A stretch of DNA of 64,000 bases from Anaerolinea thermophila. GTDB lineage: Bacteria > Chloroflexota > Anaerolineae > Anaerolineales > Anaerolineaceae. How positions within the stretch are numbered: the first letter of the stretch is position 1; each line of letters begins with the position of its first letter. The translations under genes and the position numbers were made by a program. Under the pieces are notes generated by a model. The model was not told the DNA's origin. It worked only from the letters and a program-made list of their open reading frames with translations, and searched no databases. The stretch is taken from contig NZ_DYHZ01000001.1 in NCBI RefSeq assembly GCF_020723905.1, positions 48,501 through 112,500 of the forward strand, written 5' to 3'. Positions 1 through 8,534 of the stretch are shown one piece after another.

Positions 1-1
1 C

Positions 2-529
2 GAACCCGTGCAACAACTGGTGGAGAAAGGATTCATCCATCCAGATGAGCACGGGGAATTCATCGCCAACCGTCTGCTGGTGATAGCCCATTTGCACTCG
101 CCGGTGGTTCGATTACTGGATTTAACAAAGCCAGGAGTCAAAATTCTCCTTGCGAGTCCGGAATCTCCCGCGGGAAAGTATACCCGGCAACTGCTGGATA
201 AACTTGACAGGGAATTTGGAGAAAATTACAAAGAAAAAGTGCTGAAGAATGTGGTCTCTTATGAAAGCACTGTCCGCTCGGTGGTCACCAAAGTGGAATT
301 AGGGGAAGCGGATGCAGGAATTGTTTACCAGAGCGATATTTACCCTTCCTACACAGACAAAGTGCGTCAAATCCTCATTCCCGATTCCATAAATATCACT
401 GCCGCGTATCATTATGGCATCTTAAAAACAGGTTCCCGGCAGGGCGATGCCAGGAACTTCGTGGAACTTCTTTTATCTTCCGAGGGACAGGACCTGTTCC
501 AGCAATGCGGCTTCCTGCCCATTCAGTAA
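2..529 (+). CDS. Molybdate-type ABC transporter substrate-binding protein, C-terminal part
   Basis: The reading frame enters from the left edge, so the N-terminus and signal peptide lie outside the window. About 175 residues are visible. They match the second lobe of ModA-like periplasmic-type binding proteins: a segment proposing alternating substrate contacts (VSYESTVRSVV, GEADAGIVYQSD) and the family-typical ending AAYHYGILKTG followed by a final helix with LLSSEGQDLFQQCGF. Such proteins capture an oxyanion outside the membrane and hand it to an ABC permease. No permease or ATPase gene is in the window, so the substrate (molybdate, tungstate or another anion) is inferred from the family only. 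Confidence 0.8.
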   Translation, partial: EPVQQLVEKGFIHPDEHGEFIANRLLVIAHLHSPVVRLLDLTKPGVKILLASPESPAGKYTRQLLDKLDREFGENYKEKVLKNVVSYESTVRSVVTKVELGEADAGIVYQSDIYPSYTDKVRQILIPDSINITAAYHYGILKTGSRQGDARNFVELLLSSEGQDLFQQCGFLPIQ

Positions 530-538
530 AAGCAAGCC

Positions 539-1246
539 TTATCCTCTGAATTCGCCGGCAACCGGGCGGTCGGGGATTTTCAACCACGTTTCCAGTTGTT
601 GCTCGAGGAACTGGGCAATTTCGGGAGAATCGAAATTGTCCAGCAGTTTTACATCTCTGCCATCCTGCAGGACAGCGTGAAGGGCATAACTCACAGAAGA
701 GCCCTTGGAATTCTCAGTCACTTTTTTCTTGCAATACAACTGGCGAATTTCCGATACCGGCAGGGTTTTCTCCCCCAGCCAGGGAAGCGGCTCAAACCAG
801 ACCGCCAGTTCGTCACGGGTCAGTTCCACCACTGTGCGGTTGAAGAAGCCAGTGAGCACCGAATAAGTGAGCCCAACCCCAACTGCCACATGGGCAACGG
901 GAAAACAAATTGCAATCCAGGGAGCTCCGGTGGTGAATGCCATACCGTACCAGAAAACCAGAAAAACATCCCACGCCAGCGCAAAGAAAGCCAGAGGGAT
1001 ATACTTGAGTGAAAACCAGCGGTGAATCATGCGCACCCGGTCTGGCAGGCGTTCGATTTTGACCGATTCAGGCGCTGCAACACGGGGACGAATTTTCCCA
1101 ACAGTAGATTCGGGCTTCCCGATCAAGTTCTTAAGCAGATATTCGTTACCGCAGTACTGACACTGATACCGTTCTGGCTCCAGCAAAGAAGGCGCCATTT
1201 TTGCGCCGCAGGTTGGACAGTTCATCACAATCCATTCTTGTGCCAT
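539..1246 (-). CDS. Zinc-ribbon membrane protein of unknown function
   Basis: 235 residues. The N-terminus carries a zinc-ribbon pattern, CPTCGAKM followed about 20 residues later by CQYCG, where the four cysteines would bind one zinc. Two hydrophobic segments follow at roughly residues 85-105 and 110-135 (AFFALAWDVFLVFWYG; ICFPVAHVAVGVGLTYS), then a basic, probably cytosolic C-terminal half. The start at 1246 has a GGAG ribosome-binding site 7 bases upstream; an internal Met seven codons later is also possible. It is convergent with the ModA-like gene, with 9 bases between them. I do not recognise a functional family. Confidence 0.75.
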   Translation of the reverse strand: MAQEWIVMNCPTCGAKMAPSLLEPERYQCQYCGNEYLLKNLIGKPESTVGKIRPRVAAPESVKIERLPDRVRMIHRWFSLKYIPLAFFALAWDVFLVFWYGMAFTTGAPWIAICFPVAHVAVGVGLTYSVLTGFFNRTVVELTRDELAVWFEPLPWLGEKTLPVSEIRQLYCKKKVTENSKGSSVSYALHAVLQDGRDVKLLDNFDSPEIAQFLEQQLETWLKIPDRPVAGEFRG

Positions 1247-1288
1247 ACACTCTCCTGCCTAAAGTATAAAACAAACGCGGAAGATGCC

Positions 1289-1317
1289 ACTCTACAAAAA
1301 TGTAAAAGAAAGGTCAA
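1289..1317 (-). promoter_or_regulatory. Candidate sigma-70 promoter for the zinc-ribbon gene
   Basis: On the minus strand TTGACC and TAGAGT are separated by exactly 17 bases. The inferred start of transcription lies about 35 bases before the ATG at 1246. The -10 match is only four of six, so this is a candidate. Confidence 0.4.
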
Positions 1318-1405
1318 GATGTGATACCATAAAAATAGACCAAAATAAATCATACTTCCTCCGGGATGTGGCATTCATACGGAAAGACCTTAAGAGTGTA
1401 TTCGA

Positions 1406-2290
1406 ATGAACAGGCTGACTGCACGACAAACCCTACTGATCCTAACGGGCGCTCTCTTGCTCTTCTCCATCATACTCAGCGCCGGACTGACAGGATTAAC
1501 GTTAAGCCCGGGGTTGATTTACGGAAATCAACGACTGAATCAAACAGAAGACCTCACCGGTAGCCTCCCCGACGCCACGCCACTGCTCGGTTTCTTTCAG
1601 GTCGTCCTGGGGCTGGCATTGACCCTGTTCCCTGTTTACCTCGTGTACATGCTCATCCACCCCCAGCGGCGCAAGAAATTGCTCCGCTACCTGGCAGTGT
1701 TTGCCCTGTTCCTATTCCTCTTTGAGCGACTGCGGCAAGCCATGAACAACCTGAATCCGGAAGGGTTTGGATTTGCAGGCGGGGAGTCCGGCGCATCGCA
1801 GGAAGCCTTGCCCATTCCACCGCTGGCAGATTTTGTAGCCAATCCGCCTTCCTGGCTTGTCAATTCCGTGGCAGTCTTCACGGTCATTTTTATCGCACTT
1901 ACATTCTTCAGCGTGATCTGGTTGTATTTCCGCAGGCGGGAGAGAACCCGTTACCCGCTGGCTCAGGTGGAATTTGAAGCCTCCAGAGCACTCGAAAACC
2001 TGCAATCGGGCGCTGATTTGCGCGAAACCATCATTGAATGCTATCGGAGAATGGTCAAAGTCGTTGCTGAAAGCCGCGGAGTGCAACGGGCAAATGCGGT
2101 TACGCCTCATGAATTCATTCAAACTCTTGTCCAGCAAGGATTACCCGAACAACCCGTCTACCGTTTGACCCAACTCTTTGAAGATGCGCGCTACGGTCAC
2201 TTTTCCAGCACGCCCCGCCAGCAAATGGAAGCCACCGGATGCCTGGAAGAAATTGTTGCGGCGTGTCAACGTACGGAGCAAACCACATGA
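1406..2290 (+). CDS. DUF4129-domain membrane protein
   Basis: 294 residues with hydrophobic segments near residues 8-30, 70-92, 95-115 and 155-180, then a C-terminal cytosolic domain containing the DUF4129-like stretch (IIECYRRMVKVVAESRG, then RANAVTPHEFI and FEDARYGH). DUF4129 usually occurs in or beside TgpA-type transglutaminases; here no transglutaminase domain is attached. It is the first gene of a tight run ending in MoxR and DUF58 genes. The next gene overlaps its stop codon as ATGA. Role inferred: a membrane partner of the MoxR/DUF58 module, possibly in assembly or quality control of envelope proteins. Confidence 0.75.
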   Translation: MNRLTARQTLLILTGALLLFSIILSAGLTGLTLSPGLIYGNQRLNQTEDLTGSLPDATPLLGFFQVVLGLALTLFPVYLVYMLIHPQRRKKLLRYLAVFALFLFLFERLRQAMNNLNPEGFGFAGGESGASQEALPIPPLADFVANPPSWLVNSVAVFTVIFIALTFFSVIWLYFRRRERTRYPLAQVEFEASRALENLQSGADLRETIIECYRRMVKVVAESRGVQRANAVTPHEFIQTLVQQGLPEQPVYRLTQLFEDARYGHFSSTPRQQMEATGCLEEIVAACQRTEQTT

Positions 2291-2943
2291 ATCTACCTCG
2301 CAAAACGTTCTGGCTGTGGCTGATGCTCTCCGTTGGGGTTGCCGTATTGCTGACGGTAATTTTCCGTCAGCAAATCCGTGCATACCTTGTCGAACCTCTT
2401 TCCTATGTGATCTGGTATGCGCAACTCATCATCCATACTGTACCGCAACCGCTGTTCTGGGCGGTCATGATTCTGGGAGGAATGTACCTGATTGGAAAGG
2501 CAGTTCTGGAAGGTTTACCTTCTTCAGAACAATTATCCGAACCCCGGGATGGTGTTGCCAGTATGTCCCGGTATCGTTACTGGTTATGGTATTTTGGCGC
2601 TTTTTCCAGAAACCGTTTTGCCAGTGAAAACCTGGCACGGCATCTGGCGCATCTGGTCATAGAAATTGTCGGGTATCAGGAACATCTCACCAGCGAGGAA
2701 GTGGAAAAGAAAATCCGTGAGGGAACGCTGAATCTGCCGGAGGAAGTACTTACATTTCTGCGCACCCGCCGCCTCACAGCGCCCGAACATCCCACAAACA
2801 CCCCCAAAGTCTGGATTGAACGCCTGCGTGCCCGGCTTTTCCAGCCTCCCGGAACCATTTCCTCTTCCAATCAGGAAGAAACCATTTATCGCCTGAAAGA
2901 GGTGGTCACTTTTATCGAAGAAAGAATTGGAGGATCAAATTGA
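2287..2943 (+). CDS. Hypothetical membrane protein in MoxR/DUF58 operon
   Basis: 218 residues starting at the ATG that overlaps the previous stop (ATGA). Two to three hydrophobic segments occupy the first 80 residues (WLWLMLSVGVAVLLTVI; PLFWAVMILGGMYLIG). The remainder is hydrophilic, ends in helices rich in Glu and Arg, and is probably cytosolic. No recognisable domain. Its 1-base overlap with the following MoxR ATPase gene (TGATG) implies translational coupling and a shared function. An upstream in-frame Met at 2239 lies inside the preceding gene and is rejected as the start. Confidence 0.7.
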   Translation: MNLPRKTFWLWLMLSVGVAVLLTVIFRQQIRAYLVEPLSYVIWYAQLIIHTVPQPLFWAVMILGGMYLIGKAVLEGLPSSEQLSEPRDGVASMSRYRYWLWYFGAFSRNRFASENLARHLAHLVIEIVGYQEHLTSEEVEKKIREGTLNLPEEVLTFLRTRRLTAPEHPTNTPKVWIERLRARLFQPPGTISSSNQEETIYRLKEVVTFIEERIGGSN

Positions 2944-3905
2944 TGTCTGTTCATCCACCCGTCCACGAAGTTGCCAGTTTATCCAAAGCCATCCTCGATG
3001 AGGTCAGCAAAGCCATTGTCGGAAAACAGGACGTGCTGGAAAAAATCCTGACCACCTTTCTGGCAGGCGGGCATGTTTTGCTGGAAGACTACCCCGGACT
3101 GGCAAAAACCCTGATTGCCAATTCGTTTGCCCAGGTACTGGGTATGACCTTCAAACGCATCCAGTTCACCCCCGATTTGCTTCCGGGAGACATCACCGGA
3201 GGATACGTGTATAACCGCGCCAGCAACACCTTTGTGCTCCGCCAGGGTCCGGTTTTCGCCCACATCGTCCTTGCCGATGAAATCAACCGCGCTTCGCCGC
3301 GTACACAAGCCGCACTGCTGGAAGCCATGCAGGAATATCAGGTTACACTGGAAGGCGAAACCATGAAACTGCCCGAACCGTTTCTGGTGGTAGCCACTCA
3401 AAATCCTATTGAGTACGAAGGCACTTTTCCGCTTCCCGAAGCGCAGTTAGACCGCTTTTTGATTAAACTCTCGGTGGGATACCCCAGCCCGGAAGAAGAA
3501 CAGGAAATCCTGCGCCGCCGCCGTGACAGACGGCAGGATGCCATTACCCTTCAGCCGGTCACCAACGCAGAGGGATTCCTGCACATGCGCCAGATTATTG
3601 AAGAAGTTTACGTGGACCCGGACCTGGAAAAATACATTGTGGATCTGGTGCACCGCACCCGTGTGCACCGGCAGGTTGCCGTAGGTGCCAGCCCGCGTGG
3701 AGCCCTGGCACTTCTAAAACTGGGAAGAGCCTTCGCCGCCATCAAGGGTAGAGCCTATGTTCTCCCGGATGACATCAAATCTTTTGCCCGGGTTGCTTTA
3801 CAACATCGCATCATCCTGCAACCGGATTTGTGGACCACCCCTCAAGCCGTCGAGCGTATTCTGGGAGAGATTCTCAACAGCGTACCCGTTCCCGTTGTGG
3901 ACTGA
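2943..3905 (+). CDS. MoxR-family AAA+ ATPase
   Basis: 320 residues, usual length for MoxR. Walker A-type loop EDYPGLAKT at residues 48-56, Walker B/sensor region LADEINRASPRTQAALLEAM near residue 110, the MoxR signature ATQNPIEYEGTFPLPEAQLD, and a C-terminal lid with SPRGALALLKLGRA. MoxR ATPases act as chaperone-like machines, typically with a DUF58/VWA partner; the DUF58 gene follows one base later. The ATG at 2943 is preferred over a TTG three bases earlier because it overlaps the upstream stop codon. Substrate unknown. Confidence 0.93.
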   Translation: MSVHPPVHEVASLSKAILDEVSKAIVGKQDVLEKILTTFLAGGHVLLEDYPGLAKTLIANSFAQVLGMTFKRIQFTPDLLPGDITGGYVYNRASNTFVLRQGPVFAHIVLADEINRASPRTQAALLEAMQEYQVTLEGETMKLPEPFLVVATQNPIEYEGTFPLPEAQLDRFLIKLSVGYPSPEEEQEILRRRRDRRQDAITLQPVTNAEGFLHMRQIIEEVYVDPDLEKYIVDLVHRTRVHRQVAVGASPRGALALLKLGRAFAAIKGRAYVLPDDIKSFARVALQHRIILQPDLWTTPQAVERILGEILNSVPVPVVD

Positions 3906-3906
3906 G

Positions 3907-5196
3907 ATGAACAGCAGAACAGCCTTCCTGTTGCTTCTGATTTTTGGTTTTCTCATCACCGGGTTGATCAGCCTGAATGGTGCAGTCATTGCCCTGGCCA
4001 TTCCTCTCCTGGTGTATCTGGGCATCGCCTTGTGGTACAGCCCCACACCACCGGATCTGGTGGCTTTCCGCACGCTTCCTCTGGAAACAGTGTTTCCCGA
4101 TACGCCGGTCGAGGTAAACATCTTCCTGAAAAACAATGGCGGTGATCTACCAGAAGTTCTCATTGAAGACAACGTCCCCGAAGGGCTGACCGTGCTGGAT
4201 GGCGAGACCTCCCGGTTTCTGCCTCTTCCTGCTGGCGAGGAAATTCAGTTGTCTTACGTTGTGAAAGGTGGGAGAGGAGATTACCGGTTTACCACTCTTC
4301 AGGTCAGTTACCGTGAAGGGGCAGGGTTGTTTGAAGGCAAAATTGCTGTGCAGGCATCCCATCGTTTGATGGTACGTCCGCGTCCCCGCCCTTTGCGCTC
4401 CATACCCATTCGTCCGCCGCAAACGCGCGGCTTTGCCGGTCCAATTCCCTCCCGTCAGGGCGGCGTGGGAGTTGATTTCTTCCTGGTTCGCGAATACCAA
4501 CCCGGAGACCCCATGCGGCGGATTAACTGGAAGGTAACTGCGCGGGAAGAGCAAAATTTATTCACCAATCTCTTCGAACAACAGCGGGTTGCTGACGTCG
4601 GTATCATTCTGGATGCACGTGAGCAAAGTTATGGAGGGTCGAACGACCATCTCCTTTTCGAATATGCAGTTGATGCCGCCGCATCCATAGCAGATGCCTT
4701 CTTAAGAGACGGCAACCGGGTGGGGATGCTGGTGTACGGGGCAGGGATTGACACCGCCTTCCCCGGTGCGGGAAAAATCCAGCATCAACGCATCCTTCAG
4801 GTACTGGCAAGAGCACATCTGGGTAGCAACTACGCACTCGAATCGCTTTCCTATCTGCCTACGCGGTTCTTCCCCCCGCACTCTCAAGTGGTGCTTATCA
4901 GCCCTCTCCAACCTCATGACACGGAGATTCTCATCACACTGAGAGCACACGGATATCAGGTGCTGGTTCTCAGTCCCGACCTGATTCGATTCGACGCCGG
5001 ACAGGTAGCACCGAACTCTCCCGAAGAACTGGCTCTGCGCATTGCTCTCGCTGAACGCAAGTTCGCTTTACAAAAACTCCGTAGGGCGGGCATCCAGGTA
5101 CTGGATTGGGACGTTACGCTACCCCTGGAGCAGGTGGTGCGTCAAGCCATCCCCTTGCGCCCTCACCTGAGACGTGGAATGGGAATGCCGGTATGA
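3907..5196 (+). CDS. DUF58 domain-containing protein
   Basis: 429 residues. Two N-terminal membrane segments (about residues 5-22 and 26-43), an extracytoplasmic-type beta-rich stretch, then the DUF58 signature EYQPGDPMRRINWKVTAR near residue 200 followed by a von Willebrand A-like region (VGIILDAREQSYGG). DUF58 proteins are the standard partners of MoxR ATPases. The start at 3907 lies just after the MoxR stop; an open frame reaching back to 3757 is an overlap with MoxR and not the start. The stop overlaps the following gene as ATGA. Confidence 0.9.
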   Translation: MNSRTAFLLLLIFGFLITGLISLNGAVIALAIPLLVYLGIALWYSPTPPDLVAFRTLPLETVFPDTPVEVNIFLKNNGGDLPEVLIEDNVPEGLTVLDGETSRFLPLPAGEEIQLSYVVKGGRGDYRFTTLQVSYREGAGLFEGKIAVQASHRLMVRPRPRPLRSIPIRPPQTRGFAGPIPSRQGGVGVDFFLVREYQPGDPMRRINWKVTAREEQNLFTNLFEQQRVADVGIILDAREQSYGGSNDHLLFEYAVDAAASIADAFLRDGNRVGMLVYGAGIDTAFPGAGKIQHQRILQVLARAHLGSNYALESLSYLPTRFFPPHSQVVLISPLQPHDTEILITLRAHGYQVLVLSPDLIRFDAGQVAPNSPEELALRIALAERKFALQKLRRAGIQVLDWDVTLPLEQVVRQAIPLRPHLRRGMGMPV

Positions 5197-5741
5197 AAGC
5201 GCATCACATGCTAACCGCCACCATCATCCTCACGACCCTGTTTCCTGTATGGGGTTTTGTCACACAGGGCATGTACACTGCTGCTGGAATCAACCTAGCA
5301 CTTGGGTTCCTGTGGCTGGTGCTGAAGTGGAAAACCATATACTGGGCAACCCCTGTTCTCTTTTTGATTGTTTGTATGGAAAATGCCCTGCTCCCCTTCT
5401 TTCAAATCTCGCCATTTCTGGCATTGCTCTCCGTGGTATGCGGGCTGGCAAGTTGGGATCTGCATGCATTTGCCAGACGTATGAGCGCTCTGAAAGACCC
5501 CGATTTGATCGCCCGCTTTGAACGCCATCACCTGATGCGGTTGGGCCTAACCCTGTTTGGCGGCTTGGTGCTGGGTGCTGCGGGACTAACTATCCACTTT
5601 CGTCTGGGATTTTTCGTTGCCTTTTTGCTGGGTATTGCCGCCCTGCTTGCATTCTGGTATCTGATTGTGCAAATCGCCCCTGCGCCTCAACGCCCACCGA
5701 GAACTACCTCTTTTCCCAGAGAAAACCAGGAGGAGGAATGA
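5193..5741 (+). CDS. Hypothetical polytopic membrane protein
   Basis: 182 residues with about six hydrophobic segments spread along the length (for example TATIILTTLFPVWGF, LALGFLWLVLKW, FFVAFLLGIAALLAFWYLIV) and a hydrophilic, Arg/Glu-rich tail. The start overlaps the DUF58 stop codon, so it belongs to the same transcript. No family recognised; role inferred only from membership in the MoxR/DUF58 operon. Confidence 0.7.
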   Translation: MKAHHMLTATIILTTLFPVWGFVTQGMYTAAGINLALGFLWLVLKWKTIYWATPVLFLIVCMENALLPFFQISPFLALLSVVCGLASWDLHAFARRMSALKDPDLIARFERHHLMRLGLTLFGGLVLGAAGLTIHFRLGFFVAFLLGIAALLAFWYLIVQIAPAPQRPPRTTSFPRENQEEE

Positions 5742-5744
5742 CCT

Positions 5745-6578
5745 ATGCGTCTGGGAGGTCCGTTATTTCAATCCTATCATTCCCCTGAAGAATGGGTGGC
5801 TGTGGTTCAAAAATACGGGTATCGCGCCGTGTACTGTCCGGTGGATGTAAACACCTCTCTGGAGACGATCCGACAGTACGAAATTGCCGCTCAACGGGCT
5901 GATCTGATTATTGCCGAGGTAGGCGCCTGGAGTAATCCGCTCAGCCCCGATGAACAGGAACGCCAGAAAGCCCTCACCCTTTGCAAACAAGCCCTGGCGC
6001 TGGCAGATGAAATTGGCGCTCTCTGCGCAGTTAACATTTCCGGTTCCCGCGGGGATAAATGGGACGGTCCAGATCCGCGTAACCTCACCGCAGAAACATT
6101 TGATATGATTGTTCAGACCGTGCGCGACATTCTCGACAGCGTGAAGCCCCGCCGGGCATATTACACCCTGGAGCCCATGCCGTGGATGTACCCTGACTCA
6201 GTAGACCACTACCTTGACCTCATCCGCGCCATAAACCGCCCTATGTTTGGGGTGCACCTGGACCCCGTTAACCTCATCAACAGCCCCCAGCGATACTTTG
6301 AAAATGCCCGCCTGATCAAGGATTGTTTCGAGCGCCTCGGTCCATGGATCAAATCCTGCCATGCTAAAGACATCCTTCTGCGCCCCCATCTCACCACCCA
6401 TCTGGACGAAGTGCGTCCGGGTCTGGGTGGACTGGATTATCGCACCTTTTTACGAGAAGCCCATCGTTTACCTCAAGATGTCCCGTTGATGCTGGAGCAC
6501 ATGACCGAAGAGAACGATTATTTGCTTGCGGCGCAGTACATTCGGCAGATTGCCTCAGAGGAAGGGTTATCCCTGTAG
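5745..6578 (+). CDS. Sugar phosphate isomerase/epimerase-like TIM-barrel protein
   Basis: 277 residues of the xylose-isomerase-like TIM-barrel superfamily (AP endonuclease 2 family). Visible barrel landmarks: LIIAEVGAWSNPL near residue 57, CAVNISGSRG near 96, TLEPMPWMYP near 142, FGVHLDPVNL near 167, IKSCHAKDILL near 203 and LMLEHM near 255. Glu, His and Asp at these strand ends would form the metal site. A strong ribosome-binding site (GGAGGAA) precedes the ATG, and the gene follows the MoxR operon by 3 bases, so it is probably co-transcribed. The substrate cannot be told from sequence. Confidence 0.85.
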   Translation: MRLGGPLFQSYHSPEEWVAVVQKYGYRAVYCPVDVNTSLETIRQYEIAAQRADLIIAEVGAWSNPLSPDEQERQKALTLCKQALALADEIGALCAVNISGSRGDKWDGPDPRNLTAETFDMIVQTVRDILDSVKPRRAYYTLEPMPWMYPDSVDHYLDLIRAINRPMFGVHLDPVNLINSPQRYFENARLIKDCFERLGPWIKSCHAKDILLRPHLTTHLDEVRPGLGGLDYRTFLREAHRLPQDVPLMLEHMTEENDYLLAAQYIRQIASEEGLSL

Positions 6579-6607
6579 TCGAAACGATTATGGGTGGAGT
6601 GTTGCTT

Positions 6608-6919
6608 ATGGAAGAAGAATACCGGTTGCAACTGCGTCTGGAACAGGCAAAAGAAGTGGTGCGCAGGCTGGAACGCATTTCTGCCGATTCCTGCTGGGCA
6701 CACCAATCCAGTGGGGTGCGGGGCTCATTGTGGCGCACGATTGAACGGTTGGAAAAAGCCCGCCTTGGAAAAGCCTCCTTTCGCCCGGACGACCTGATCC
6801 ATCTGGAAAATCTTCTTAATGAAGCCCACGCCATGCTGGTCGCCGCCGCCCGTGAGATTCCTGACCCGCAGGTAAACAATCACCCTTCAGGGCAGGAAAC
6901 CCCGCCACGTGAAGGGTGA
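6608..6919 (+). CDS. Small hypothetical helical protein
   Basis: 103 residues, charged and predominantly helical, with a Glu/Arg-rich N-terminal helix (EYRLQLRLEQAKEVVRR). No membrane segment. The start at 6608 is chosen because GGAG lies 8 bases upstream; an ATG at 6590 is in frame. The last codons overlap the left and right arms of a terminator hairpin. Function unknown. Confidence 0.6.
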   Translation: MEEEYRLQLRLEQAKEVVRRLERISADSCWAHQSSGVRGSLWRTIERLEKARLGKASFRPDDLIHLENLLNEAHAMLVAAAREIPDPQVNNHPSGQETPPREG

Positions 6920-6921
6920 TT
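6878..6921. terminator. Bidirectional terminator between convergent genes
   Basis: A perfect 12-base inverted repeat (AATCACCCTTCA and TGAAGGGTGATT) with a 20-base loop, followed by a short T run on the plus strand and preceded by A/T on the other. It spans the end of the small gene and faces the CPBP protease gene coming from the other side. Confidence 0.75.
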
Positions 6922-6949
6922 TTAAACTCCCGGTCAGGTAACAAATCGG

Positions 6950-7804
6950 TTACTGCACCGCAGACGCTGACTGAACTTCGGAACGCTTCCGCCAGAAGAT
7001 CAGCACCAATACCACCCCTACCAGAGCCAGTCCAATACCAAATTCATCAATTAAATACGGGCTGAGCGTGGATTGCCCGGTCAGAGGCGTAAACACACCC
7101 TGAATGAAAACATTGTGGCTGGCATGGAAAATCACCGCCCCCCAGAAACTCCCCGATTTGAGGCGCATCCAGGCAAGTACAAAACTGATGCCAAGCACCA
7201 TGAGGGTGAAGCAAATCAATCCCAGCCAGCGCGGTGCGGCTGAATTATGGTATTCAGAGAAGAGAATCAGGGGGTAATGCCACACCGCCCAGATTCCCCC
7301 GCTAATCAACGCAGTTGCAGGAAAAGAGGTGAGGCGTGCCAGTTCCGGGACCAGTAAACCACGCCAGCCGATTTCTTCGCCCAGCGCGGCAAAAACAGAA
7401 CCCAGCATCCCCAGAGTACCCATCATCAGGACATAATTTACAAGGAAACCGGAAGTGGATACCGGCATACCGGTCTGTGCTGCCATTTCCTGCGCCATCG
7501 CTTCGCCTTTAAAGGGTGCTGCGCCGCTCAACCAGACGATACCGTATACAATCAATCCATACAGGACCGGCAATCCATACCCCAGCAACAGGAATCGCAG
7601 GGGCTTCAGGCTCCATCCCAATCCGCGGATATTCTTCTGAAAAACCATCTGCGTGAGCAATGCAGCAATGCCCGGACACCACATCAAACCAATTGTCCAG
7701 CCCTCCAGGTTTCCCGAAACGAAAATGAGCGCATAGAACACACTGCTCAACACGACTGTGAGGACAAGAAAGAGGATGATTTTCTTCTTCGGCAAAGTCA
7801 TCAT
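6950..7804 (-). CDS. CPBP-family intramembrane metalloprotease
   Basis: 284 residues, about eight hydrophobic segments. The CPBP/Rce1 motifs are all visible: EEIGWRG near residue 142 (two Glu and Arg of motif 1), WHYPLIL near 173 (His of motif 2) and HASHN near 228 (motif 3). These residues coordinate zinc in the membrane and cleave prenylated or peptide substrates in characterised relatives; in bacteria many have peptide-export or self-immunity roles. No bacteriocin gene is adjacent. It lies 48 bases downstream of the DUF4870 gene on the same strand. Confidence 0.88.
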   Translation of the reverse strand: MMTLPKKKIILFLVLTVVLSSVFYALIFVSGNLEGWTIGLMWCPGIAALLTQMVFQKNIRGLGWSLKPLRFLLLGYGLPVLYGLIVYGIVWLSGAAPFKGEAMAQEMAAQTGMPVSTSGFLVNYVLMMGTLGMLGSVFAALGEEIGWRGLLVPELARLTSFPATALISGGIWAVWHYPLILFSEYHNSAAPRWLGLICFTLMVLGISFVLAWMRLKSGSFWGAVIFHASHNVFIQGVFTPLTGQSTLSPYLIDEFGIGLALVGVVLVLIFWRKRSEVQSASAVQ

Positions 7805-7852
7805 AGAGATATCTTCCTCCAGTAATTCGGGTAGATTTCAGCAAAGAAAGCC

Positions 7853-8278
7853 CTACCCTTCCAGCGTGCCACGTACCCAGTCTCCAATTAACCAGTAACG
7901 GAAATCACGCCCCTGGCTGGTCTCAACCGCCCCGACAATACCATATACAGGCACAGCCAGAGGGACCAGTGTAAAGGCGCAGGCAAAGGGGATGAGACAC
8001 AAGCCCACCAGAATGGCGCTCAACGCCCCAACAATGCCCCAGATGACCCCAACCAGTGCACCAAAACCAACCCATGCCACCAGTTGCAATACCAGCGACT
8101 GAAGCGCATGGTAAGCCACGTACCGCGAGCGGTCTTTGTAAGACAGGTAAATCACCAGCGCAACCACCGGGCCCAGCAATCCGGTGAAGAGGTTAATCAG
8201 AACGCTTAAATGCGCCAGCATTGCCCAGGTGCGCTCTTCGCTGGTTGTGGGGAAAACAACGTTTGTTTGTTCTGTCAT
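7853..8278 (-). CDS. DUF4870 (Tic20-like) membrane protein
   Basis: 141 residues. The N-terminal stretch SEERTWAMLAHLS and LSYKDRSRYVAYHALQS are typical of DUF4870 proteins, with three to four hydrophobic segments. The start at 8278 has a GGGAGG ribosome-binding site 7 bases upstream; the longer open frame to 8335 lacks one. It probably shares a transcript with the following CPBP protease. Function unknown. Confidence 0.8.
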   Translation of the reverse strand: MTEQTNVVFPTTSEERTWAMLAHLSVLINLFTGLLGPVVALVIYLSYKDRSRYVAYHALQSLVLQLVAWVGFGALVGVIWGIVGALSAILVGLCLIPFACAFTLVPLAVPVYGIVGAVETSQGRDFRYWLIGDWVRGTLEG

Positions 8279-8457
8279 GGTAAACCTCCCGATTATTCTA
8301 TGAAAGTTTACGCATTTTCCGGTAAGAAGTTGCAAAATTCAAACGATTCAGGAAGAATTGGATATACAATCGAATCAACCCGGGATGGAATTGAGGTTAT
8401 GAAACTTCATCCACGGATGGGCTTTGACCTCTCAGATATGGTTCCAGGCAGGTTGAT

Positions 8458-8486
8458 TTGACATTCCAGGGAGGCAAGGCTAAAAT
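8458..8486 (+). promoter_or_regulatory. Sigma-70-type promoter of the coaE-cdaA-cdaR operon
   Basis: TTGACA and TAAAAT are separated by exactly 17 bases. This is the closest match to the consensus I found in the window. Transcription would begin near 8493, giving a leader of about 42 bases before the GTG start of coaE. Confidence 0.7.
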
Positions 8487-8534
8487 CAAAAAGCACTGGA
8501 GATACTTTCCAAGCATTCCCCATCGGAGGACCGC

